Part shown: positions 1 through 10,500 of the stretch, in pieces
Layout of the letters: every line of letters starts with the position of its first letter
How positions within the stretch are numbered: position 1 is the first letter of the stretch
Source of the DNA: Siphonodentalium dalli
Lineage: Eukaryota > Mollusca > Scaphopoda > Gadilida > Siphonodentaliidae
Assembly (NCBI GenBank): GCA_032622095.1
Contig: CP136063.1
Location: 65,797,897 to 65,861,896 of the forward strand
Reading direction: 5' to 3'
Length of the DNA stretch: 64,000 nucleotides
The notes under the pieces: generated by a model
Database searches by the model: none
What the model saw: only the letters and a program-made list of their open reading frames with translations
What the model was told of the DNA's origin: nothing
Position numbers and translations under genes: made by a program

Positions 1-392
1 AGGGTGATGTTACGATATAAATACATGTGTTTGTATAATATAGTACATTGTAGGATTCTACCCCATCTGATGGGGGGTGCGCCGACAAGTCAACGGCGGA
101 ATTTACTCATACCATACCATAGTGCCAGGAGACTTCCGCTTTTAACAGATGATAACAAACAAAATGTCTGATGCAGGTGCAGTGGGAAATAATGTATGGA
201 ATATATATGGAAGCAGTAGACATATGGTTTGTGGAAATTGTGGCTGATATTTAACAAATAGCTCGCCCTGCCGGGTAGTTTATGAGGCAATAAAATTAGA
301 AAATTCGAGTTTTGGACCCCATGTGAATTTATTTTAGTATTGCATACATTTTGCACTAGATATCAGTATGTTCATCTACCCCTTAACCATTT
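1..392. other. No gene recognised
   Basis: AT-rich sequence with short open frames only. I see no domain, RNA gene or element boundary here. Confidence 0.5.
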
Positions 393-394
393 TT

Positions 395-1303
395 ATACGC
401 CCTTTTGAAAAAAAGGCCATATTATAGTATTGGTCCGTCCGTCCGGGCGGGCGGGCGTCCGTCCGTTAACCTGTTGTCCGGATGATAACTTTAGTTAGAG
501 TGAACCAAAATTAGTAAAATTTGGTATGTGGGTTTATTAGCCGAAAAGTAAGTTCAAGTTCGAATTTGGATTCCGCCCGCCAATTTTCACCGGAGTTATG
601 CCCCTTATTTAACGTTTTTTTACTTAGAAAATCCTTGAAATTTGTTGTCCGGATGATAACTTTAGTATAGTTTATCGGAATGAATCCAAATTTGGTATAT
701 TACTTTCTCCCACCAAAACACAGGTCAAGTTCGAACTTGGGGTTCTGTCCGACCATTTTTGGCAGAGTTATGCCCCTTTTTCGACCCCCCGAAAATTCAG
801 TTTTTCTTATGTTTTTTGGTTTCCGGATGATAACTCGATTTTGGAATGTTTATACGCAAACCCCGTTTTTTTGTGGGTTACATATATCGAAATACAGCTC
901 AAGTCCGATAATTTTTGCGAGAGTTATGGCCCCTTTTTTGACGTAATTTGACTTAGAAAATCCCTGAAATTTGTTGTCCGGATGATAACTTTAGTTAGAG
1001 TGAACCGATTTCTATCAAATTTGGTATGTGAGTTTATTAGGAGAAAAGACAGCTCAAGTTCGAATTTGGGTTCCGTCCGCCAATTTTCACCGGAGTTATG
1101 CCCCTTATTTGACTTAGAAAATCCCTGAAATTTGTTGTCCGGATGATAACTTTACTAGAGCTTATCGGATTCAATGATAATTTGGTATATTACTTTCTCC
1201 CACCAAAACACAGGTCAAGTTCAATCATGAGTTCCGTCCGCCAATTTTTACCAGAGTTTTGCCCCTTTTTTACCAGTTTCCGCCGACCCAAGAGAGGGCG
1301 TAT
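395..1303 (+). mobile_element. HINE/pearl-like element with ~161-170-bp tandem core
   Basis: The left end has a 9-bp sub-terminal motif ATACGCCCT (395-403) within an imperfect hairpin (CCCTTTT...AAAAGG). The same motif recurs inverted at 1295-1303. A GTCC/GGGC microsatellite (about 430-465) follows the left end. The core then repeats about five times, each copy starting near TTGTCCGGATGATAACTTTA (about 473, 642, 974, 1135; a diverged copy near 820) and ending near GAGTTATGCCCCTT. No protein is encoded. The layout of hairpin, microsatellite, tandem core and inverted sub-terminal motif matches the larger elements at 36042 and 60117. The true outer boundaries are not resolved, because no empty site is available. 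Confidence 0.6.
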
Positions 1304-1541
1304 ATTGCATGCCCAGCGTAGCTCTTGTTATAAATATAGACCTCATATAGTTATCAAATATATGGTTCGTCGGGATTCATGAATAGAAGCATTTCAAACG
1401 AGAGAGCTGAGAGCCAATCAGAAGCTGCCGAGCCGATTTTGGCCCCAATCAAAAAGAAACCACAACAAAACCACTTCGTGTTAGAAGGCATTGTTATCAC
1501 AGGTAACTGTTCATTTTCATATTAAATTTTAAAAATATAAT
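1304..1541. other. No gene recognised
   Basis: Spacer between two mobile elements. I see nothing coding. Confidence 0.5.
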
Positions 1542-1549
1542 ATATAGTT

Positions 1550-2894
1550 CAGTGTTCACGCTGTCGGTAGCCAAATTAGCCAATGGCTAATCTTTTTCGA
1601 ATTTGGTTAAACTTTTGGCTAAACTTTTTTTGACCCAAAATGGAGACGGAAATCATGGAGCCAGAAAGCTAATTAATAAAAGTGCTCAATAGATCGACAT
1701 TCAAGACGAAGTTAGGTGACGAAAGTATTTCATTATTTTCGTACTTATGAAATATCGTACAAAGGGAAACCCGATCGACAACTCTATCAACCAAGCGATC
1801 ACAAAGTGATATGCAATCATCTTTAGTTTCACAAGACGGACATTCAAAGACGCATGGACATTAAACCGATCGTGGTTGAATTATGACAATGTGAAGAAAG
1901 CAATGTTTTGTAAAGTGCATTGACGCCGGTATATATATGTATAAGCAATTTGTTCGTAACAGGCTGTTTTAATCTGGAGAAAGATTACGCCACTCTGCAC
2001 GAAGCAGCAAAAGGTCATTATTAATTTTTACATTTAATCCCCTAATCCCCCATTCAGCCCATTGTCTGTCTGGTCACTCACGGCGCGCCTGCACAATGCA
2101 TGTTATGATGACATTGTATTTATGACGGTCAAGGTCTATGAGCACCAAGTGTAAGACAATAGCTTAATCAGCCAAATGTGAATCACGACAGATATTTTGT
2201 GGCTATTTGTCGTCAATACCGATACAGTCAAAAATAATATGCATGCTTTTATGACAGATTGTAATTTGATAATGGCGTAACAATATTAAGTTATTAGTTT
2301 CCAGATGTCACTTAGATATTTTCGCAAGGATAAATATTTAATGATTTAAAAAAAGATATTGATATAAAACAAAAAAATAATGACATTAAGAAGGACAATG
2401 CCGGGTTACCCCCTCACCCCCCCCCCCCCCCCCCCCCCCCACCCCCCCCAGATAATGGCGTAACAATATTAAGTTATTAGTTTCCAGATGTCACTTAGAT
2501 ATTTTCGCAAGGATAAATATTTAATGATTTAAAAAAAGATATTGATATAAAACAAAAAAATAATGACATTAAGAAGGACAATGCTGTGTTTACCCCCACC
2601 CCCCCCCCCCACCCCCCCCCCCCCCAAATCTCTCTTTCACATAAAGATTAATAAATTTTTAATAAATGATATATATAAAAATACTTCTAGTTCATCAAAA
2701 TTGTTTAAATTATTGTGTATTTTACCTGTGTCTGTTAGATTTTACGTTTTAGTCATTAATTGTGAACCGACCAGAAAACGATGATTTAATTTGGCCAAAG
2801 TTTTTTTTAATTTGGCCAAAAAACATTTGGCTAATAAAATTTTCATTTGGCTAAACTTTTGGCTAAAGTTTTTTTCGGTCCAGCGTGAACACTG
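1550..2894. mobile_element. Non-autonomous hAT-type DNA transposon, 1345 bp
   Basis: The termini are a perfect 14-bp inverted repeat, CAGTGTTCACGCTG at 1550-1563 and its reverse complement at 2881-2894. The element is flanked by an exact 8-bp direct repeat ATATAGTT (1542-1549 and 2895-2902). An 8-bp duplication and CAGTG termini are hallmarks of the hAT superfamily. Sub-terminal TTGGCTAA/TTAGCCAA motifs are repeated near both ends, as expected for transposase binding sites. No transposase ORF is present, so movement would have depended on another hAT element. The interior carries a 183-bp tandem duplication with poly-C tracts. Confidence 0.88.
2268..2627. repeat. 183-bp direct duplication, each copy ending in a poly-C tract
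   Basis: Copy 1 spans 2268-2450. Copy 2 starts at 2451 with the same GATAATGGCGTAACAATATT start and is near-identical for about 133 bp. Both run into C homopolymers (about 2418-2449 and 2596-2625). The duplication lies wholly inside the hAT element. Homopolymer lengths may be unreliable. Confidence 0.85.
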
Positions 2895-3176
2895 ATATAG
2901 TTCATAATATATATTACTAATGTTTCAATATGAAGAACATATCATACACATGACAATACAAAGAAAGTCTACACGTAACAGAATACTAGTACTTGTAGAC
3001 TTTTTTAGTATAGTACAACTTCCAACAGGAGCATGGACGCAAGCCAACACCACATGTACTACATTGGTATGCCGTTCTCACTCGTTTGCTATCCTTCAAA
3101 TTGGTACATACAACACAGTTACTTTTTTTCCCCCAACCAGCAACCTGGTTGTGCTAAGATGGTATGCTGTACTCAC

Positions 3177-3417
3177 TTGCAATTGTTTCTGGATGGTCGT
3201 CGTCGTACTCATTGGTCATCTCCAGAAACTCTACAGGCAAATAATCCAGAAATCTAGTGGTGTCGTCGCTAAACTGCCTCCTGTTCCACCTGGTCCGTGT
3301 TTACCTCTCTGAGTCTGTTTTTCTTTCTTTGCCTTCATCTTCATCCGCTTCCACAGCGCTTTCAAATCTTTTGTTTCTCTGTTGGTACGATTTGGAAATT
3401 TTTCTGCCATTTCCAAA
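3177..3417 (-). pseudogene. Partial Myb/SANT-like (NAIF1/Harbinger-associated type) DNA-binding exon
   Basis: Reading leftward from the assembly gap, the minus strand encodes a basic stretch with R..KDLKALWKRMKMKAKKE followed by a Gly-rich GPGGTGG. That pattern is typical of the C-terminal helix and linker of Myb/SANT-like domains found beside Harbinger transposases and in NAIF1-like genes. The frame ends at 3231, but the neighbouring frame continues with an acidic DYLPVEFLEMTNEYDDD segment up to a good splice donor, GCAA|GTGAGT (intron from 3176 leftward). This suggests one frameshift. The N-terminal half is lost in the gap. A DNA-binding role is inferred from the family. Confidence 0.45.
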
Positions 3418-3517
3418 NNNNNNNNNNNNNNNNNNNNNNNNNNNNNNNNNNNNNNNNNNNNNNNNNNNNNNNNNNNNNNNNNNNNNNNNNNNNNNNNNNN
3501 NNNNNNNNNNNNNNNNN
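3418..3517. other. Assembly gap (100 N)
   Basis: Exactly 100 N, the usual placeholder for a gap of unknown size. A C homopolymer (about 3538-3562) lies just to the right and may explain the break. Confidence 0.99.
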
Positions 3518-3910
3518 CACTACTGGCGATGCCATCACCCCCCCCCCCCCCCCCCCCCCCCCGCCCGACTTGGGGTGGGACTACGGTCCCCGATAAGGAT
3601 ACTGGGTGCCGGGAAATCTTAATTGGGTTAACTGCCACCTTTTCCCAATGGGGGGGGGCTAACACTACTCAAATGTTTGGGGAGGGGGGCTTTAGCCCCC
3701 CTGACCCCCTAATGGTACCTGATGTCCATGCAAAATTCCCAGATTTATCACTTTCTTTACTATCTACAGGCGAATCCATGCGTTTCTTCTTTAAATCTGT
3801 CCAAAATGTGGTCATTATCATTTGAAAATAAGAAAATATGGAATTAACAACTTATCATGGCGAGACGTGAAATTTCGTAAAATTCATATTTTTCCTATAG
3901 GAATCACTGA
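3518..3910. other. No gene recognised; poly-C then low-complexity sequence
   Basis: After the poly-C tract there are G-rich runs. A minus-strand frame around 3720-3830 reads KKKRMDSPVDSKES and could be a coding remnant, but I cannot assign it. Confidence 0.4.
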
Positions 3911-4150
3911 ACTAAATGGTTTCCCATAGGCGACAGTGTTAACGTTTCCGCCAAATTCACTGAATTGAAGCCTGCAGGCCATACCAGTGATGTTTACCCA
4001 GCTAGATTGACACCAGTTGATCACGAAAATGCAAGAAAAATCATAGGTCATGTGTTTACTTTTAAAATAAATCCCCAAGTGTACGACGGGGCTATCACAC
4101 AGCCAAATTTGATCTGGAAAAATCCCGAACTACAGCAGCTAGTTAAATAA
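3911..4150 (+). CDS. Unrecognised open frame, 79 residues, probable terminal exon or remnant
   Basis: An open frame follows a TGA at 3908-3910 and ends at TAA 4148-4150. It contains FTELKPAGHTSDVYPARLTP and ends in NPELQQLVK. The composition is protein-like, with no low complexity. TTTCCCATAG (ending at 3930) could be a splice acceptor, which would make this the last exon of a larger gene. I do not recognise the family. Confidence 0.35.
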   Translation, partial: TKWFPIGDSVNVSAKFTELKPAGHTSDVYPARLTPVDHENARKIIGHVFTFKINPQVYDGAITQPNLIWKNPELQQLVK

Positions 4151-4486
4151 ATTTCCCGCTCACAAAAATCCATTCCCCCATTCATTCACCAGTTTAAATT
4201 ATTTAGATATTATGTACAAATCAAATAAACGCGATGTCATCCTTTAACAACGTGTCGCATGTATCAGGTGAAGGTCATTCTTCAGTTACCTTCACCTTTA
4301 GGGTTCCACGGTGTACTCGCTCCCCTACTCTAGAACACATTTAGCTCCCTGATTCCATTAAACACACAAAAAGCATTTTCTGTCTCCAGAAAAAAGGGCA
4401 AGTCCTGCCCCCGCTCACCCCCTTGGTCAAGGGCAGGGGGTCAGCTGCCCCCTCTGCCCCCCCCCCCTATTCCGGCGCCCCTGGTT

Positions 4487-4605
4487 CAGGCCTAATGGGC
4501 TTGACACCATTGGTGGATCATATAATAAAACACACTGCGGCCGAGGTGAATATTAACTTCCAAGGATTGATAAATCCTCATGTCAACCTCGAAACCATGC
4601 AATAA
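4487..4605 (+). CDS. Unrecognised short C-terminal frame, copy 1
   Basis: The frame GLMGLTPLVDHIIKHTAAEV continues to a TAA at 4603-4605. The same reading frame and stop recur at 6135-6251 with almost no change. The two copies belong to the duplicated block that introduces the SRCR-type satellite, so sequence conservation alone does not prove selection. There is no domain I can name. Confidence 0.3.
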
Positions 4606-5689
4606 ATGTATATGGATGGTGATTTATGCTACAAATAATAATAGTGATGGCAATTTCACTCCACATCTCAATACTAAATAATTGTGATTGTTGGGAATAT
4701 TCTCCAAAAATAAGAATCATGCTAACACTATTATTAGACAACTGAGAGTAAATGATGCAATATCAGTAAAATTTATAATAGAACATTGAAATAACCTGCA
4801 CAATGTAGATTGCAACATATATAAACTGATTGCAACATATATAAACTGATATAATGTAATTGATTGTATATACCAATGACTATGCAACTAATAAAAACTA
4901 TCATTCTGTCCCAATCACTCAGCCAGGTAAACCGACGTTAATCTCCCCGACGGGTGACATATCGGATGCTCTGTATCGTAATATCGCATCTGAACTGGGG
5001 TATGAGGTGAGGATCTCGTTACCCTTAACGCACACATCATACATGTCATGTGACACTATTCATCCATATAGGTTCGGTCCCTTCTTTATATGCCACTGAA
5101 CCTCTTGCTATATGCATCCTATTAATGCCAGCATCCTACCTACGACAGCAGCGTCATTGTTATCCCATCCACCATTGCCCGTTGATGTACACCTCAACCT
5201 GATCTGATGTTGGTATCTTCCAACCAACAAGTCTGGAAGTAGGAGTGTCTTAACATTTGCAGAATGAGGTGAATCAGTGTTTGATTGGCCAAATCCCAAT
5301 CACTCAGCCAGGTAAACCGACGTTAATCTCCCCGACGGGTGACATATCGGATGCTCTGTATCGTAATATCGCATCTGAACTGGGGTATGAGGTGAGGATC
5401 TCGTTACCCTTAACGCACACATCATACATGTCATGTGACACTATTCATTCATATAGGTTCGGTCCCTTCTTTACATGCCACTGAACCTCTTGCTCTATGC
5501 ATCCTATTAATGCCAGCATCCTGCCTACGACAGCAGCGTCATTGTTATTCCATCCACCATTGCCCGTTGATGTACACTTCAACCTGACCTCATGTTGGTA
5601 TCTTCCAACCAACAAGTCTGGAAGTAGGAGTGTCTGACATTTGCAGAATGAGGTGAATCAGTGTTTGATTGGCCAAAAACAAAAGTTGA

Positions 5690-6130
5690 GCCATTTCCAG
5701 ATTTTTTTTTATCCAAACATTTTCAGCAACTTTTACCCCAGAGTATAATCGACATTTAATAACACAGATTTTGAATTTATTTTTAACATTGTCCTGTTAC
5801 TCTACTCTCAGGTGCCTAATAATCATGATTATTATATGATCATAAACTATCTTCTAAAAGTCCCATACTAAATGATGGGCAAAAGAAGTTGATAAATCAC
5901 GATATCTACCTGATTGTTCTATAAAAAGGCAATATGGGTTAATAACAAGAATACGCGACGTGATTTTCCGATGTTCAATTAGCTACAAATGACTTGCGGA
6001 TATTCAAGACAATGTTGTAATGTTGGTAATATTTTGTATCATACATATATGTATTGTTTATTAAATTTTGACTTGTCGAAAAACATTGATTTGCATTTTA
6101 TGGAATTATATATATGGGTCAGTAAGGTAG
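5690..6130. other. Unique spacer interrupting the satellite
   Basis: AT-rich sequence present once, between satellite unit 2 and the duplicated lead-in block. No gene seen. Confidence 0.5.
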
Positions 6131-6134
6131 TTGA

Positions 6135-6251
6135 GGCCTAATGGGCTTGACACCATTGGTGGATCATATAATAAAACACACTGCGGCCGAGGTGAATATT
6201 AACTTCCAAGGATTGATAAATCCTCATGTCAACCTCGAAACCATGCAATAA
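6135..6251 (+). CDS. Unrecognised short C-terminal frame, copy 2
   Basis: Second copy of the frame at 4487-4605, with the same stop codon. It is followed by the same AT-rich spacer and then by satellite units, so the duplicated block is about 1.65 kb. Function unknown. Confidence 0.3.
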   Translation, partial: GLMGLTPLVDHIIKHTAAEVNINFQGLINPHVNLETMQ

Positions 6252-7255
6252 ATGTATATGGATGGTGATTTATGCTACAAATAATAATAGTGATGGCAAT
6301 TTCACTCTACATCTCAATGCTAAATAATTGTGATTGTTGGGAATATTCTCCAAAAATAAGAATCATGCTAACACTATTATTAGGCAACTGAGAGTAAATG
6401 GTTCAATATCAGTAAAATTTATAATAGAACATTGAAATATCTTGCACAATGTAGATTGCAACATATATAAACTGATTGCAACATATATAAACTGATATAA
6501 TGTAATTGATTGTATATACCAATGACTATGCAACTAATAAAAACTATCATTCTGTCCCAATCACTCGGCCAGGTAAACCAACGTTAATCTCCCTGACGGG
6601 TGACATATCGGATGCTCTGTATCGTAATATCGCATCTGAACTGGGGTATGAGGTGAGGATCTCGTTACCCTTAACGCACACATCATACATGTCATGTGAC
6701 AATATTCATCCATATAGGTTCGGTCCCTTCTTTATATGCCACTGAACCTCTTGCTCTATGCATCCTATTAATGCCAGCATCCTGCCTACGACAGCAGCTT
6801 CATTGTTATCACATCCACCATTGCCCGTTGATGTACACCTCAACCTGACCTGATGTTAGTATCTTCCAACCAACAAGTCTGGAAGTAGGAGTGTCTTAAC
6901 ATTTGCAGAATGAGGTGAATCAGTGTTTGATTGGCCAAATCCCAATCACTCGGCCAGGTAAACCGACGTTAATCTCCCCGACGGGTGACATATCGGATGC
7001 TCTGTATCGTAATATCGCATCTGAACTGGGGTATGAGGTGAGGATCTCGTTACCCTTAACGCACACATCATACATGTCATGTGACAATATTCATCCATGT
7101 AGGTTCGGACCCTTCTTTATATGCCACTGAACCTCTTGCTCTATGCATCCTATTAATGCCAGCATCCAGCCTACGACAGCAGTGTCATTGTTATTCCATC
7201 CACCATTGCCCGTTGGTGTACACTTCAACCTGATCTGATGTTGGTATCTTCCAAC

Positions 7256-7510
7256 CAATTTTACTCTACATCTCAATGCTAAATAATTGTGATTGTTGGG
7301 AATATTCTCCAAAATTAATAATCATGCTAACACTATTATTAGGCAACTGAGAATAAATGGTATTAGTAAAATTGATAATAGAACATTGAAATAATCTAGA
7401 TTGCAACATATATAAACTGATTGCAACATATATAAACTGATATAATGTAATTGATTGTATATACCAATGACTATGCAACTAGGAAAAACTATCATTCTGT
7501 CCCAATCGCT
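7256..7510. repeat. AT-rich spacer of the satellite higher-order repeat (also 4620-4915, 6265-6565, 8201-8455, 9528-9780)
   Basis: This spacer alternates with SRCR-type units. It carries a 22-bp tandem duplication, GATTGCAACATATATAAACT, present twice. Each copy contains TATATAAA, a TATA-box-like sequence. Starts at 7256, 8201 and 9528 give higher-order periods of 945 and 1327 bp, that is, two or three satellite units per spacer. Confidence 0.7.
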
Positions 7511-10500
7511 CGGCCAGGTAAACCGACGTTAATCTCCCCGACGGGTGACATATCGGATGCTCTGTATCGTAATATCGCATCTGAACTGGGGTATGAGGTG
7601 AGGATCTCGTTACCCTTAACGCACACATCATACATGTCATGTGACACTATTCATCCATATAGGTTCGGTCCCTTCTTTATATGCCACTGAACCTCTTGCT
7701 CTATGCATCCAATTAATGCCAGCATCCTACCTACGATAGCAGCGTCATTGTTATTCCATCCACCATTGCCCGTTGATGTACACTTCAGCCTGATCTGATG
7801 TTGGTATCTTCCAACCAACAAGTCTGGAAGTAGGAGTGTCTTAACATTTGCAGAATGAGGTGAATCAGTGTTTGATTGGCCAAATCCCAATCACTCGACC
7901 AGGTAAACCGACGTTAATCTCCCCGACGGGTGACATATCGGATGCTCTGTATCGTAATATCGCATCTGAACTGGGGTATGAGGTGAGGATCTCGTTACCC
8001 TTAACGCACACATCATACATGTCATGTGACACTATTCATCCATATAGGTTCGGTCCCTTCTTTATATGCCACTGAACCTCTTGCTCTATGCATCCTATTA
8101 ATGCCAGCATCCTACCTACGACAGCAGCTTCATTGTTATCCCATCCACCATTGCCCGTTGGTGTACACTTCAACCTGATCTGATGTTGGTATCTTCCAAC
8201 CAATTTCACTCTACATCTCAATGCTAAATAATTGTGATTGTTGGGAATATTCTCCAAAATTAATAATCATGCTAACACTATTATTAGGCAACTGAGAATA
8301 AATGGTATTAGTAAAATTGATAATAGAACATTGAAATAATGTAGATTGCAACATATATAAACTGATTGCAACATATATAAACTGATATAATGTAATTGAT
8401 TGTATATACCAATGACTATGCAACTAGGAAAAACTATCATTCTGTCCCAATCGCTCGGCCAGGTAAACCGACGTTAATCTCCCCGACGGGTGACATATCG
8501 GATGCTCTGTATCGTAATATCGCATCTGAACTGGGGTATGAGGTGAGGATCTCGTTACCCTTAACGCACACATCATACATGTCATGTGACACTATTCATC
8601 CATATAGGTTCGGTCCCTTCTTTATATGCCACTGAACCTCTTGCTCTATGCATCCTATTAATGCCAGCATCCTACCTACGATAGCAGCGTCATTGTTATT
8701 CCATCCACCATTGCCTGTTGATGTACACTTCAGCCTGATCTGATGTTGGTATCTTCCAACCAACAAGTCTGGAAGTAGGAGTGTCTTAACATTTGCAGAA
8801 TGAGGTGAATCAGTGTTTGATTGGCCAAATCCCAATCACTCGGCCAGGTAAACCGACGTTAATCTCCCCGACGGGTGACATATCGGATGCTCTGTATCGT
8901 AATATCGCATCTGAACTGGGGTATGGGGTGAGGATCTCGTTACCCTTAACGCACACATACATGTCATGTGACACTATTCATCCATATAGGTTCGGTCCCT
9001 TCTTTATATGCCACTGAACCTCTTGCTCTATGCATCCAATTAATGCCAGCATCCTACCTACGATAGCAGCGTCATTGTTATTCCATCCACCATTGCCCGT
9101 TGATGTACACTTCAACCTGATCTGATGTTGGTATCTTCCAACCAACAAGTCTGGAAGTAGGAGTGTCTTAACATTTGCAGAATGAGGTGAATCAGTGTTT
9201 GATTGGCCAAATCCCAATCACTCGGCCAGGTAAACCGACGTTAATCTCCCCGACGGGTGACATATCGGATGCTCTGTATCGTAATATCGCATCTGAACTG
9301 GGGTATGAGGTGAGGATCTCGTTACCCTTAACGCACACATCATACATGTCATGTGACACTATTCATCCATATAGGTTCGGTCCCTTCTTTATATGCCACT
9401 GAACCTCTTGCTCTATGCATCCTATTAATGCCAGCATCCTACCTACGACAGCAGCTTCATTGTTATCCCATCCACCATTGCCCGTTGGTGTACACTTCAA
9501 CCTGATCTGATGTTGGTATCTTCCAACCAATTTCACTCTACATCTCAATGCTAAATAATTGTGATTGTTGGGAATATTCTCCAAAATTAATAATCATGCT
9601 AACACTATTATTAGGCAACTGAGAATAAATGGTATTAGTAAAATTGATAATAGAACATTGAAATAATGTAGATTGCAACATATATAAACTGATTGCAACA
9701 TATATAAACTGATATAATGTAATTGATTGTATATACCAATGACTATGCAACTAGGAAAAACTATCATTCTGTCCCAATCGCTCGGCCAGGTAAACCGACG
9801 TTAATCTCCCCGACGGGTGACATATCGGATGCTCTGTATCGTAATATCGCATCTGAACTGGGGTATGAGGTGAGGATCTCGTTACCCTTAACGCACACAT
9901 CATACATGTCATGTGACACTATTCATCCATATAGGTTCGGTCCCTTCTTTATATGCCACTGAACCTCTTGCTCTATGCATCCTATTAATGCCAGCATCCT
10001 ACCTACGATAGCAGCGTCATTGTTATTCCATCCACCATTGCCTGTTGATGTACACTTCAGCTTGATCTGATGTTGGTATCTTCCAACCAACAAGTCTGGA
10101 AGTAGGAGTGTCTTAACATTTGCAGAATGAGGTGAATCAGTGTTTGATTGGCCAAATCCCAATCACTCGGCCAGGTAAACCGACGTTAATCTCCCCGACG
10201 GGTGACATATCGGATGCTCTGTATCGTAATATCGCATCTGAACTGGGGTATGAGGTGAGGATCTCGTTACCCTTAACGCACACATCATACATGTCATGTG
10301 ACTCTATTCATCCATATAGGTTCGGTCCCTTCTTTATATGCCACTGAACCTCTTGCTCTATGCATCCTATTAATGCCAGCATCCTACCTACGACAGCAGC
10401 TTCATTGTTATCCAATCCCCATTTGCCTGTTGATGTACACTTCAGCCTGACCTGATGTTGGTATCTTCCAACCAAAAAGTCTGGAAGTAGGAGTATCTTA

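Noticed and set aside
3231-3665. Frames reading through the N gap
   Set aside because: They include undefined residues and poly-C-derived proline or glycine runs, so they are not real proteins.
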